Shown: positions 1 through 11,564 of the stretch, piece after piece
Layout: each line of letters begins with the position of its first letter
How positions within the stretch are numbered: the first letter of the stretch is position 1
Program-made: the position numbers and the translations under genes
The notes under the pieces: model-generated
Seen by the model: the letters and a program-made list of their open reading frames with translations, nothing else
Told to the model about the DNA's origin: nothing
The model's database searches: none
Assembly (NCBI GenBank): GCA_018417955.1
Contig: JACTVC010000016.1
Coordinates: 372,001-436,000, forward strand
DNA: 64,000 nucleotides
From: Laccaria trichodermophora
Lineage: Eukaryota > Basidiomycota > Agaricomycetes > Agaricales > Hydnangiaceae
Reading direction: 5' to 3'

Positions 1-772
1 AAGCTTGAGAGTCTCAAGGACTTCTTTAGCCAGGGCTTGAACAGCTTGTTTCTCTTCTTTGCTCTTCAGAGTCGATTTTCGTATTGGACTGTTAAACCAT
101 CAAACGATCAGAACTTTTCTCAACGTTTACCACAAAGAGATTTACCTCGTGATATGTTCCATAGATTTCTGGAGTCTGGCGTCAATTATATGTCGTCTAT
201 ATGTGCCGGTGTGGACCAAAGCTTTGAGTATCTTGCAAGACCCAATAACTTCAAAGGCCGTTTGGCTGCTAGTCAGGTGCATGAGTTCCGGAAGAATCCT
301 GGCTTTGATTAGCGTGTCTCGGCCAACATCCGAAAGTTCAGCGATAATCCGACAAATTTCGAGGCCATATTTTTTGCATTCAGTGTCTGTGACGGTGTAC
401 CGAGGACTACATTCGCTGATTAGTGGAAAGCAACGGATGAAAGTACTAAACACAAACACACCTTAACCACCTGACTACGTATGGAACTATTCTGCTGTCA
501 ATGACTGGTGTATGCGGAGAGTTTTGAACCATCCTCCACAGCAAACGGAAAGCTCTGAGGTGTACTCCTAAAGCTACATCTTCTTCCCTAAAAATATTGC
601 GCAAAGATGGCAGGGTATCCACAACCAGTTGTCTTGCTTGATCTGGTGCGGCCATAAACAAAGTGCAAAGGGCTTCCAGGCTTGATTCTTGAGCTCCTTT
701 CTCTCCCTTGCTAAAATCTCTCATGAGCTTGAGTCTCGACTTCGAGGAAAATGGAAGATTCCTACACCGCAA
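1..772 (-). pseudogene. Armadillo/HEAT-like helical-repeat protein, partial gene (both ends missing)
   Basis: Two minus-strand open stretches (772-446 and about 459-142) join across a putative intron (GTGTGT donor near 468, TAG acceptor near 406). A further putative intron (GTAAAT donor near 142, ACAG acceptor near 90) leads into a lysine-rich exon that runs off the left edge. The spliced product has amphipathic helices typical of ARM/HEAT repeats: SLEALCTLFMAAPDQARQLV, then ICRIIAELSDVGRDTLIKAR, then a segment ending near MEHITR. The 5' end stops close to 775-780, where sequence shared with the other duplicated blocks begins. The gene therefore seems truncated by the rearrangement that placed block A here, unless an upstream exon lies in the block (an AG acceptor is possible near 750). 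The function is unknown; ARM-like folds are protein-binding scaffolds. Confidence 0.5.
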
Positions 773-2794
773 CCCATGACAAAGACTTGCCCTCTGCGGT
801 GGGTCCTCTTCGGTCGGCTAAGCCGTGCCTTGGCGCTGGAGGGTGGTGATTCGTTGAAGTCAACACGAGTCGAGGATTATGTTCGACTTCCACATCAATG
901 CCAACCTTAGCCCGACCATCATCAACTTCCTCCTGTTCGGCGCAGCCTCACACATCCTCCTCTCCAGGTTATTCGAAAAGTCCTGTTCAACAAGAAACAA
1001 GACTCGCCTCCCCAACCAGCTTGAGCCTCTCCGCCTCCCTCGCGAGATTTCTGTACTCGCAGCTCTATTCCCCCGTCAACTCCAACCTTTCGGACATCCG
1101 ATGCCATCTGGTTCGCTGCCCGCGTAGCAGCAGCCACCCTTGACCACGTCTGCAATCGGCTCGTTGATCCGTCGTTGCATCTTCCATGTCTGGTTGGAGA
1201 GCAACAGACGATCGTAGAAAGCTTTGAATGCATTGGAACATTTCGACGCTTTGGTGAACTGGAGTCTGCCTTGTGTCTTTCCGGTTCATCAACAAAAGCC
1301 ACTCGCATAAGTCAGAGAACGAGCCGACGGGCTAGGCGTGCGATCCTGATTCGCAGGACGTTGGGCGGACGTGATCGTAGGACGGAGTGTTATAATAGCG
1401 CGCAGAGGGGTCGCTCTTTGTCCACACCACGAGGAGGAGATTGCGCGAAGTTTGGAGTTCATATTCCGTTCTGGCCGTCGATCGAGCCCTGGAGTCTGCG
1501 AGGGCTTGGTTGGCTCTGGCTGCGAGGTCGTGAGGGTGTGGGTGGTGTGTGCTGGTGTGTTGCGGGTCAAGGTGCGTTGGGAGCGCAGGCTCAGTTAGGG
1601 CAGAGCAAATTCCGAATCTTAGTCTTGTCTGCACAGTAGCAATGTCAATATTTGTGCGGAGCGTTTGTACCCATAGATGTAGTCCGATGCTGAGTGGAAA
1701 GAGAGGGGAACGCGACGCATATGAAAGAGCGAGTGGTGTTCTTGAATAGTACCGACATTGAAGTTTGAACTTTAACCCGTTGGCGTCAGCGTGATTTTGG
1801 TTTTGGCTTGAAATGAGGTTCGGCTAGGAGACATATAAACATTCACAGCCGGATAATGGGAAAAGAAAGGACATTGTGGTGCATGATGTGGATGAACTTG
1901 GGATGAACGCGGCGTAAAAAAAGTCATGGATAATATTGGACAGACGTGCTGGAGCAGAAACGCGGAGCAGGCAACACAAAGTCGAGTTTCTTGTCCTGTG
2001 TTCGTTGGACGAATTGACTACAGGACATCAGCATCACAATTGCTGCAAAAAAGAAGACATACCAAGTATCCTCAATACCCCACCAGACGACTCTCTTCGA
2101 ACTCACTGTTCACGACAAACAACTCTGTGTGCGTGAATGCACGGCTGTGAAGACAAGTAGCCAGTGGGAGAATCGTCGTCATGAGTTGCACATAGTAGCA
2201 TAGAGGATGTCCCGGGGTCTGTAGGGGGATTTGAACAGAATGTATGTGGCAAATTAGGCCAGGTGGATAGGGTACCGCTCGCAATCGGCCATCGTCCTAA
2301 CCTTCGAGGGGAGAGCCATGTCAGAAAACTGCTGAAACCGTGTCAATGATGCCGCACAAAAGACGCAATACTCGTGCTTACCTTGGTTATCGTATACCTC
2401 TCCTGCCTAACGTATGTTTGAACTCCACCCAACTTCTGAGATGCCGCCGTCGAGCAGAGCTTTAGATATTCAAGAGTGAGATGCCTGCGTTGCTGAGGTT
2501 ATTGTACGCCGCAAGCAAGCCGTTGGGTGAGATGTGAGGTTGGCGTTCCATGAGGTTGACGGAGAGTAGTCGTGCACTTGGGTTTGATTATGGTTACCCA
2601 AGTATGTCACCGTTCCGTAGGTCTGCGTCGGTGGCATAGTAACGTATCTTCAGAGCTCGCAAGAAAGAGGATGTTGAGAGTGCCCTAATGGTGAGGTGCT
2701 TTGCTTTGTTTCTTGAAAAAAACTCGGTCAAGTGAACATTCATGTGTGAGTCTGGTGTACCTTTATTTCACAAATAATTCCTCTAGTTGAAGCA

Positions 2795-3365
2795 ATGTCC
2801 GAAGACAGCATGAGCAGCGCCGAGGGCAATTGTGACGACGAGCTCATGAAGATGGTTGAGATCAAGTTGCCTGATGTCACTTACGACTCCAGAACATTAT
2901 TATTCGTAATAAGATTCCCGTAGACATTTCTAGCCAATCTCTTCAACCGCAAATTTTACGAAGTCCTCGAACGTCCTTCCCCGATGCAACTAAGCCACTA
3001 GTTCTCTTTGGCTGCCCAGTTTCTCCATTCCCGCAGATACCTCCCCCCCCAGCTCAATCATCCCTCGATCGCGACACAACTCAAATACATGACCCACGAC
3101 GGCTCAGCCTCCTGGAATTCAACATATGACACTCACTCCCACCCTTCCTAGTCAACATCGGCTCCTCATTCCACTGCGCCTACGACCCCCAAAACCGCGT
3201 TGCCCACCCAACACCGGCTCAACGCACACAGATTCAACACAATCATCTCCACCCATTAGTCTTCCGGTCCTTCGAGCGTTCAACATGTCCCTTGCGAGAG
3301 CGGATCTTCGATCTGGGGATGAACGTCGACTCATCGGATTTACGATGCCTTGGTATATGCGGTGA
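2795..3365 (+). other. Possible small acidic-start gene, copy A (decayed)
   Basis: An ATG at 2795 begins MSEDSMSSAEGNCDDE and stays open only briefly. A second open stretch near 3126-3365 encodes an arginine-rich segment whose better-preserved versions elsewhere read RERIFDLGMNVD. The same start occurs at 22095 and 60960, and at 37938 with GTG replacing ATG. The number of 21-bp MSSAEES-type units differs among copies. The open stretches do not join cleanly by splice sites I can defend, and minus-strand frames are also open. Unknown function; possibly a pseudogene family. Confidence 0.25.
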
Positions 3366-3724
3366 TGGGGGAGAAGATGATGATGGGTGTATGCATTTGA
3401 GCTGTGTATCGTGCTGTCAGGATCCTGGTGACGATATACTCCTTGAGGTTGCTTATACGTGGTAGGTTGCGAAATCTAAAGGGAGGCGAAAAAGCCATGG
3501 CAGGGCAAAGACGGTGGTGTGCATGAGCGTCACGGACATGGTCTAGGTTTTCGAGAGGTCGATTTGAGGGGAGGAAGTGGGCTGGATGGGATACGCCGTA
3601 GTTTTTCCAGACAACTCGTGAATCCTCAGCTTGGATTCAGTCGGGGCGACTTTTGTTCACAAATGTACTGTGTAGTCTAACTTGATTGGAACAAGAGGTC
3701 AGGGCTACGACAAAAGGAGCTATT

Positions 3725-4930
3725 GATAAATGCTACCTAGTACCCACCGCCGAATTGAGATTTGCGGCTGTATTTCACGGAGGTAAGGGTAACGTCCAAG
3801 TATTTCCTCAAAGTTGTGGTGGGACTAGAACAGATATAATGATCAATGACTGGATGTGGCGTGAGGGTATTGTGCATACCCTGTAGTCTACATGCTTGAG
3901 CGGCGTTGGCTTCGAGTATTGCATGAGGGTTAGGTGCCGCTCGCAGTTCATCTCCACCTGCTTTTTCCCGAAACGAAAACCGAACGTTTTGTGGGAACGA
4001 AACGTCGGGGAATGGCTGCAACAACGTCGACATGTGGTATTGAACGATAGAAGTAATGTCGTACTCAACCCACCCCCAACGTCCACCGAACTTGATGTTC
4101 ATGTGGAGGGCATCAAGCTGCCGAAATACACCACCACGAGGGATCTACTAATGGTCGTGCGGTTCTGGTTGCGTAAGCCGTACAGGGTAGTTTGTAGATA
4201 CAAGTCGTTGTTGGAGGAGTAGCGGATGGTGTTCGTGCAGTTGGGCGGCTGATCGGGGGCACTGGTGTCCTTGAAACCGTGGCTCGACAACAGTGTGTCG
4301 GGCAGGATGATGGGGTACTTTGAGCTTGTAAGGAGCGATCAAGTTTTGAAGATGCCGAGTGGAGTGCTACTAGATGTCGGCTGTGAATGTCGTTGAGTTA
4401 GTCGAGTGAACGACAAGATACAAAGTCTGAGCCTGACACACCTCGAGAAAACATTCTCCTGCTTGAAACATCGCGGGAGCAGTAGCAAACGACTGCAGGA
4501 GTAGTGAAGATGGCGATGTTGTCGACGAGGTCGTGGTGGTTGAACAATCATGGGCGAAGAGTATCTCTATTTGTCCCTTTCAGCCTTTCTTCAAATCTGG
4601 TCCGAGCTATCAGGCTGTGGATGGCGGGGACCTCGACCCATTCATCGTCCATTTCCGTCATGATTCATCCCCCACCAGACAAAGATCGATGAAGCCGTGC
4701 GCCCGTGTCGTCTGAAAGGCACTCCCAATGATCGATATCAGTCAGGAGGGCAGTGAGAAGGGCAAGAACATAGTTGGTGGAGGAGGAGCTGTGGAACAAG
4801 CATGTTGTCAAATTTGAGGGGGGTGCGAAGGTCGGCTGTCGTTGATCGTTGGTTTCATCGAGGAGAAGGAGTGGGCGAATCTGGGTGTCTGAGGGAATAC
4901 GCTGAGTTTTCAGTGCAGCTAGCTGGGTTA
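3725..4930 (-). CDS. Putative multi-exon gene upstream of NLR, copy A (unknown function)
   Basis: Read on the minus strand, the last exons splice coherently across copies. An exon ending GGRWG is followed by an intron with a CAG acceptor, then PFPDVSFPQNVRFSFREK through NAAQACRLQ, then an intron whose acceptor ends GTTCTAG, then SHHNFEEILGRY. The phase is preserved between exons. In copy A the donor after GGRWG is weaker (GTTGAG) than the GTGAGT of other copies, and the C-terminus diverges after GRYPYL, ending about 3725. The N-terminal exons are uncertain. The gene points away from the NLR starting at 5662, so the two would be divergent neighbours. No family is recognised. Copy A may be decaying. 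Confidence 0.4.
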
Positions 4931-5599
4931 ATAATCCTTAGCGACCGCCGGCTTTGAATAGAAAAGACTGTGGACTCACTTTACATTCTCTCCATCAGAA
5001 AACCGACCGAGCACGGCCAATGACGAGGACTTCAGAATCAAATATGTTGGCACTCGAACCGACCCGCTAAGCCACCGCGCAGCAACTCCAGCCCCGAATT
5101 TTCAGCTATCAAAAATTGATGTTCAGAGAGGGGCGATCTCGACGATTATCCGGCCACTTACTTTGAGAGATCATATTGTTAAGACGACGTGCGTCGTGTA
5201 CATTGCGTACCGTTTTCTGGTTTCAAGTATTGATAGTATCATAGTTGACACTGCGCAGCAAAATTTGACATGACTGCTAAGAAAAGAAGGTCAGCCGAGG
5301 CTCCCATGTTCGTCAAGTACACTCGTAAAGCACTGCCTATGCATCAGTCCAATAGGCGCGTTCGGCGCTGACAACGGACTTCATTCTCTCGTCGTGAGCC
5401 TTGTAGATACCATACGGAACCAACACTGGAAAATCGAGCCCACTCACCAAAGACAGCAAACTACCGAGGAATGAAAGAGACGAAGAACAGGGCTTGAAGA
5501 AGACTGGAGTCAAGAGTCGGAAATGCCCGGGCACGTTTGGTGTTGTTTCTAAATATAGACACAGGCACACCTTCACCTCGTGGCGTGATTGGGGGTCTG

Positions 5600-5661
5600 G
5601 GTTTGGGCGCTGTCCTTTCTTTCCCTCCCTCAGCCTGAACGTCCATCCTCGATATCTCAAC
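5600..5661 (+). promoter_or_regulatory. Pyrimidine-rich tract before NLR start
   Basis: A CT-rich stretch (CCTTTCTTTCCCTCCCT) lies 25-50 bases upstream of the ATG. It is conserved before NLR copies B (near 24930-24955), C (near 40742-40765) and D (near 63868-63890). Such tracts commonly mark transcription starts of filamentous fungal genes. The role is inferred, not shown. Confidence 0.4.
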
Positions 5662-8385
5662 ATGAGCGGAGCGAGTTTCTTTGCGGGCGCTCACGATTTT
5701 GACGCCAACAACAGCACATTCATTGATGCTAACTTGACTGTGAGTAGAATGTTTGCTAAAGGTATTTGTGAGGAAAGTTGACGACGTTGGATCTGTTGCA
5801 GATCAACATCCACAGCAATAAGACGACGGGGGTCATTCCCCTTCCGCCAAACCCAAGCACCCGGTTCACTGGGCGTACAGAAGTCATTGCGAAACTCAAG
5901 ACACATTTCTTTACCAACCCAAACAACATAGTTCAGAAGAGAAAGCTTTTCTTGTTATATGGAATGGGGGGTATTGGAAAGACTCAGATTTGCTTGAAGT
6001 TTGTTGAGGAAATGTCTGATAGGTGAGTACCTATTGACACCAGTCTGACCCTACCTGAAGAATTGAACTGTTCCCAGCTTCTCTCATGTTTTCTGGGTTG
6101 ATGCATCCTCCTCAGGTACCATCATACAGGCACTAAAGGGTATCTGTCAGTCTTGTGGACTTGATGGCCCACCTGAGGCTGCTCTCTGGTGGATTGGCTC
6201 TCTGAAAGAGAATTACATCCTGATCTTTGATAATGCTGATGTTCTGTCACCTGCTGCACTGGAGGTGTATTTCCCACCTGGAATGAGGGGAAACATTCTG
6301 ATAACTAGTCGTAACTCTGTCATGATGACTCTGACTGCACCTCAGAATTCTCTTGAAGTGATTGAAATGGAAGAGAGGGATGCTATTGAACTACTTCTGA
6401 AAGCTAGTTGCTTGGAATCATCCACATCAGATGTTCAAATCCAAGCCTCTAAGATTGTAACAGAGCTCTTCTGCTTCCCTCTTGCTATTGACCAAGCTGG
6501 TGCTTATATTGCTTCTGGGGGTAGCACTATTGGAGACTACCTAGCACAATATTCCAAGCACCAAAAAACATTATTATCACATTCTGAATTTATTGGAGCT
6601 TCTAAGTATAATAAAACTGTCTATGAAACTTGGGAGCTGTCATACAAAGAAATTCAGGAAAGGGCTAAATCTAATGATTCTTCTAAGGCCACTGCAGCCA
6701 ATAGTGCAATGCTACTTCTAGAATTATTGCCTTTCTTCCATCATGACGGAATACCTGAGGAAATATTTTCTTATGCTGCCCTTTCAGAAGATGATGAAAC
6801 TCCCATGTCAGATTTACCTCTTGCTAGTTCACTGTTGGACCGAAGACTACTTCCACTTTGTAAGACAGGTACTTGGGATAATTTCATGTTTAGAGAGGGA
6901 ATTCGAACATTGCTGTCTTTCTCCTTAATCAAGAGAGGCCTGTCTGATAATGTGTATGCAATGCATCCACTGGTTCATACCTGGGGCAGGGACAGATTGA
7001 CATTGAGTCAGAGGAAAAAATGTTGCTCAATGGTGTATGTCATGTTGTCTTGTTCACTAAGATGGGATACAGACCAGCCATATGGATTCCAGAGGACCTT
7101 GGTAACACATGTGAGAGTGAATATGGAGTATTTAAAAGCAGAAAGCAATCAGAATATCATCAATTATATGGATGATGCTTATGCAAAATTTGGGAGGCTG
7201 TTGAGGGAACAAGGATATTCAAAAGAAGCAGAAACCTTGGAGGTTGAAATTTTGGATAAAAGGAACAAAATGCTTGGAGTGGAACACCCAGATACAATCA
7301 TTGCCATGGCAAATCTAGCATCTTCATATGGAAACCTGGGAAAATACACAGAGGCAGAGACACTGAAGATCCAAGTTATGGATGCAAGAAAGAGAATTCT
7401 TGGAGTGGAACACCCAGAAACAATCAGAGCCATGGCAAATCTAGCAGTAACATATCAGACCCTGGGAAAATACACAGAGGCAGAGACACTGGAGATCCAA
7501 GTTCTGAATGCAAGGAAGAGAATTCTTGGAGTGGAACACCCAGACACAATCTTTGCCATGGCAAATCTAGCATCTTCATATAGAAACCTGGGAAAATACA
7601 CAGAGGCAGAGACACTGGAGATCCAAGTTCTGAATGCAAGGAAGAGAATTCTTGGAGTGGAACACCCAGAAACAATCAGAGCCATGGCAAATCTAGCAGT
7701 AACATATCAGACCCTGGGAAAATACACAGAGGCAGAGACACTGGAGATCCAAGTTCTGGATGCAAGGAAGAGAATTCTTGGAGTGGAACACCCAGACACA
7801 ATCTTTGCCATGGCAAATCTAGCATCATCATATGGAAACCTTGGAAAATTCACAGAGGCAGAGACACTGGAGATCCAAGTTCTGAATGCAAGGAAGAGAA
7901 TTCTTGGAGTGGAACACCCAGACACAATCCATGCCATGGCAAATCTAGCATCTTCATATTCAAACCTGGGAAAATACACAGAGGCAGAGACACTGGAGAT
8001 CCAAGTTCTGGATGCAAGGAAGAGAATTCTTGGAGTGGAACACCCAGACACAATCTTTGCCATGGCAAATCTAGCATCCTCATATAGAAACTTGGGAAAA
8101 TACACAGAGGCAGAGACACTGGAGATCCAAGTTCTGGATGCAAGAAAGAGAATTCTTGGGGTGCGACATCCCCATACCATTCTAGCCATGGAAAACTTAG
8201 CAGCCACCCTTAGAAGTCTGGGAAAGTACACAGAGGCAGAGAAGCTAGTCATCCAAGTTAAGGCAGTCAAAAGCAGAGTTATTGGAGCAACATCCTGCCA
8301 TGAAGATGTCACCATGACCAATGTCCAAGAAACTGAGGAGACTTCAAGAATCAATTCTGACAAAAAAGGTGTGTACTCATGTTAA
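5662..8385 (+). CDS. NLR-like STAND protein, NB-ARC + TPR array (copy A, intact)
   Basis: Predicted exons are 5662-5739, 5802-6022 and 6078-8385, giving 868 aa. Both introns have GTGAGT donors and CAG acceptors. Exon 1 encodes a 26-aa N-terminal module (MSGASFFAGAHDFDANNSTF). The NB-ARC-type domain has a P-loop GMGGIGKT (aa 80-87), Walker B YILIFDNAD (146-154), a sensor-like NILITSR (172-178), a GLPL-like FPLAID (233-238) and an MHD-like MHPLVH (395-400). From about aa 470 there are eight near-identical 42-residue TPR units of the kinesin-light-chain/TPR_12 type (core LGVEHPDTIxAMANLA). By family, these are ATP-switch receptors of fungal innate immunity or non-self recognition, acting in the cytosol and sensing through the repeat array. 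A GTGTGT just before the stop could be another donor, so the extreme C-terminus is uncertain. Confidence 0.88.
7280..8240 (+). repeat. 126-bp coding TPR repeat array, copy A (8 units)
   Basis: This is a tandem array of 126-bp units inside the NLR exon, with reading frame preserved. Units are nearly identical in DNA except at codons for residues 8, 11, 18-19 and 21-22 of the unit (D/E; I/R/F/H; SS/VT; G/Q/R/S with N/T). The last unit is divergent (GVRHPHTILAM). The homologous arrays in copies B and C have different unit numbers. Confidence 0.9.
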
Positions 8386-9255
8386 ATGCTTTCTAAACCA
8401 TCTTTCATGTTTATATAATTAGTATATTCTTTGTCCAATGTTGTAAAGAAAACTTCAAAAATCATGTCTAAAATAGCACATTCATTTCATAAAAAGAACA
8501 GTCAACAATGATGAATTAACAGGAACTAGTTTTTAATTCCCTTCCCACAATGATTCCATGCTTCTTAGTGATATTCTATTCTGTACTGATGTCTTGAGTT
8601 CTATGTACTGTAAAAGAAATTGGGCTCTGAAAAAAATATCCAAAAAAATCCCCTGGTGTGTAGAAAGGGTTATAATGGTATATGTTGGAGATTCATTTCT
8701 TTTGTCACAACCAGCTGAAATTGGGATGGCATTGAATCTGCATTCTAACCAGTGCTATCCATTGAAAGTTCTCTATTTTTTCATTTTTTAGCCCAAAATT
8801 GGCTACAATCATGCCAGAACTCCTGTTGCCACCTGTTGCAACCAGGTTGCCACCCTGGATGGGACCAAAATTGTAACCAAAAACTCTTTGGTTGCTCCTA
8901 ACTATAAAAGCAATTTTGATAGGAATGTCCACAACAAATTAGAAAACTCCAACATATCTCAGTCAGATTTTGTCCAAGTATTATGAAAATTTGGGGATCA
9001 ACTACATTTCATACTGTCTTGACATCCACCAAAAATAATTGAAAGCTATCCAGCCATTGTATCTAAACACAGGTGTCTGGTCACTTTTTGTAGCAGGGAG
9101 TATGGAAATACAATGCTGTTTACCCAATATCCTCAGTTTCAAGCAGATGCATATGGTATCCTTATAATGAGTAGTATGATATCCTGAGAACACCTCCCCA
9201 AGCATCCAGAGGATATTCATGAACACCAGCTGAGGATATCCTGAGGCAGATATCC
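8386..9255. other. NLR copy A 3' flank and AT-rich intergenic DNA
   Basis: About 8386-8595 matches the 3' flanks of copies B (from 27110) and C (from 44018), including a TATAATTAGTATATTC-like stretch. After that copy A diverges from both. The rest is AT-rich with scattered ATATCC motifs. No gene is supported. Confidence 0.6.
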
Positions 9256-9818
9256 ATAGTGTTTGGAGGTCCAGTCTTGTGACTGGAAAAAGACTGTAAC
9301 CAGACTGGACCTGCGGTTATGGTCTTTTATTTTTGAAATGTAAAGACTGCAAAAAAAACGGTTAACGTGAACCGGTCTTGACCGGTTTGGACTGGTCTTT
9401 TGTAACCCCTTAAATACCCCTTAAAACGCACCCAAGAACGTACGATTTGGTAAAAAAACGAGAGAGATATGAATTAAAATGTAAATTACTTTTGGGAATA
9501 ATAGATGTACCAGACTTATTTTATAGAAGCACCAATTCCTAACGGAATTTAACGTTCTTGGGCTCGTTTTGAAGCTATTAGAGATGTTAATAAATCTACC
9601 AATTCATAATTTTAAAATATTGGCCTAAAGACCGGTCATAAACCGGTTAAAACCGATGCAGACCGAAACCAGTCTATAGACTGCAAAAGACCACGGTCTG
9701 CAGTCTTTTTGTGGTCCGGTCTGGTCTTTTGACTTCTGGGGAAAAGGCAGACCGGTTACAGTTACAGTTAATGCCCCTGGGCATCAAAAAACCAGACTGA
9801 ACCGGACTTTCAAACACT
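9256..9818. mobile_element. hAT-like non-autonomous element (copy 1)
   Basis: A 563-bp element is bounded by short terminal inverted repeats (AGTGTTTG at the left, CAAACACT at the right). It is flanked by a perfect 8-bp direct duplication AGATATCC (9248-9255 and 9819-9826), the length typical of the hAT superfamily. The subterminal regions are dense in ACCGGT/GACTGGTC motifs, plausible transposase-binding repeats. There is no transposase ORF. An inverted copy with the same interior lies at 55500-56267, and a relative with a different interior lies at 31737-32374. Confidence 0.75.
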
Positions 9819-9826
9819 AGATATCC

Positions 9827-10340
9827 AGAGGATAGTGGATGAGGATAGTTGGAGGTTGTGTATGTCCTGGGATATCCTAGGACACCAGAATTCAGTATCC
9901 CTGAGTCATCACCTTGATATCCTAGGATATGCTGGCCACATCTGGAAGGTAACCATCAATACATCACCAGGAAATATCCCACACAATTTGGTGTGTATGT
10001 ATCAGGAACTGGTTGTTCTCATTGGAACCACTCTGAAATCTACCTCTACCTCCACTTTTCCTGTCTCACACTTTATCTATCTCTGTGCTTGCATTGATTT
10101 ATTTCTCAAACCTTCAGTTGAGCCCCCAATTACCCTCCAATGCACTCACTGTGAGCTGTGATAAGGATGACAATGTCATAAAGGCAGGATTTGTCATCAC
10201 CATAGCAAAAGCTCAAGGGGATGTCATCAATCCACCCCTTTCTCTGCCAAGCAAGAACAGGGGTTATTGTTAGGATAGTTGATGCCAGATGTCAAGCATA
10301 CTTTTGCCAGCAAACTGGTTCTCAGCCATCAATTAAGTGA
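9827..10340. other. Intergenic, no supported gene
   Basis: The open frames here (for example 9835-10161 on the plus strand) lack recognisable motifs and are flanked by repeats. Several GGATATCC palindromes occur near 9840-9930. Nothing else is seen. Confidence 0.5.
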
Positions 10341-10905
10341 GAAGTTGGTGAAATGGAGAGCACAATCTCCAAAATTCTGTATTTGCTTGAGCATTTATCC
10401 AGACACCAGGGTTGTTTTTTTCAGATATTCTGCAGTGTTTTCCTTAGATATTGCACACAATTAATGCCTCTGGAATTCCTCATTTCCCTGTAACATTTGT
10501 CCAGACACCAAGGTTGTTTTTTTTCCAGCTATTTCACACTGTCTTTTTTGGATATTCCACATTTTCTCAAGGATTTATCCAGACACTGGGGGTTTGGATA
10601 ATCTGTAGTGTTTTCTTTGAGTATTCTGTACAATTGATTCTTGGGGAATTTTGCATTGTTCTGCACCATTTGTCTAGACACCAGGGTTTTTTTTTTTGGA
10701 TATTCAGCACATCCCAAGAACATTTATTGCATTTGCACATGTAAGTGGGATATTCTATTTTGGATATTCAGCCCCTCAATTGATGCTCCAGAAATTCCAC
10801 ATTTTCCCAGAACAAGTATGTGAACAACAGGATTGCACAATCCCCAGGGACATGTATTACATCTGCACATGCAGGTGCTTTGGAATTCCCTAAATTCACA
10901 AAATG
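10340..10905. repeat. Degenerate minisatellite (reverse orientation)
   Basis: The stretch is built of degenerate units with the order: a TCCAGACACCAGGGT-like segment, a T-run, a GGATATTC-like segment, then a segment resembling CACATTTTCC. Read on the minus strand these match the units of the arrays at 46.8-47.8 kb and 49.3-51.1 kb (GGACATCC, AAAAGCACCCTGG, AAATGTTCC, AAAATGCGAAATG). It adjoins the GGGCCCAA cluster on its right. Confidence 0.6.
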
Positions 10906-10914
10906 CCTGAAAAA

Positions 10915-11207
10915 AGAAATGTTACACTTATTGGGCCAAACATATAGCCATTGTGAGAGTTGAGTATTGGGCCCAACTATGAGCCTTAGGCTAATACAAG
11001 CCATATAAACCACCATAATTGGGCCCAACCAATCATCCATAATGTTTCACTTGGCTGCCTAACATTCAACCCTAAATGACATTATGGCATTGGTCCCACA
11101 TAAGGTGCCATATCATGTATGGGCATTGGGCCCATTTGTGTAGCACTATGAGCCATAGGACAAATGCCAATTTCTACTGTTATGGTTCAATTGCACACCT
11201 GCTGAAT
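10915..11207 (-). mobile_element. GGGCCCAA-cluster element end (foldback-like family), inverted copy
   Basis: On the minus strand this begins GAACCATAACAGTA and runs through repeated GGGCCCAA motifs, including a CCTATGGCTCATAG segment and a TTAGCCTAAGG segment. It matches 48627-48910 over about 285 bp in the same order. Together with the adjoining degenerate minisatellite it forms one arm of the composite structure found in duplicate inside the mariner element at 44.3-52.1 kb. Confidence 0.6.
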
Positions 11208-11564
11208 GCCTGACTGGAGATAGGTAGGCTGGCATTCTATTGCTAGAGCACCCTTGCTCCCTTGGAGTTGTCTTGAAGGTTGGTAGCCAGCTACCCTCCA
11301 CACTCACAGATTTACAATCCTCTCAGCACTTCAGGGTATCACAGAAAACATGATAGCATTACCACAGCACCGAGGACAGCGACAGTAATACAAAATACAA
11401 CAATGAGCACTGGCTACACAAAGACCAATTCTGTAGACTTAGGGTATACATAACCTTATCCCATTACAGCTACGGGGACGAGAAGCATTGCCCCACTACA
11501 CAATACAAACCTCGATGATTGTAGTCGAGACAGGGTGTTGCGAAAGCCAAATTAAATTCCAGAT
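11208..11564. other. Intergenic, nothing recognised
   Basis: A 357-bp spacer between the GGGCCCAA element and the 3' end of the F-box/LRR gene. No ORF, repeat or RNA feature is supported. Confidence 0.5.

Larger units (their letters stand above)
780..5661. repeat. Segmental duplication block A, part upstream of the NLR
   Basis: This stretch recurs with point changes and small indels at about 20055-24980 (B), 35760-40791 (C) and 58790-63913 (D). Shared landmarks in order are: the segment beginning TCCTCTTCGG near 805; a minus-strand stretch related to the coiled-coil fragment of copy D (to about 1640); the GCAGAGTAGCAATGTCAA segment near 1630; the acidic MSEDSMSSAE start at 2795; an RERIFDL-like stretch near 3300; and a putative minus-strand gene (3725-4930). 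Most frames in the block are interrupted, so much of it is probably decayed gene sequence. I could not assign reliable products between 1640 and 2790. Confidence 0.85.

Noticed and set aside
1..6. HindIII site at the first base as evidence of a clone end
   Set aside because: A six-base site can fall at a window edge by chance and nothing else indicates vector.
7707..8363. 218-codon minus-strand ORF opposite the TPR array of copy A (also 43087-43995 opposite copy C)
   Set aside because: It is the mirror of the 126-bp coding repeat; the plus strand has the NB-ARC-TPR domains and the introns.
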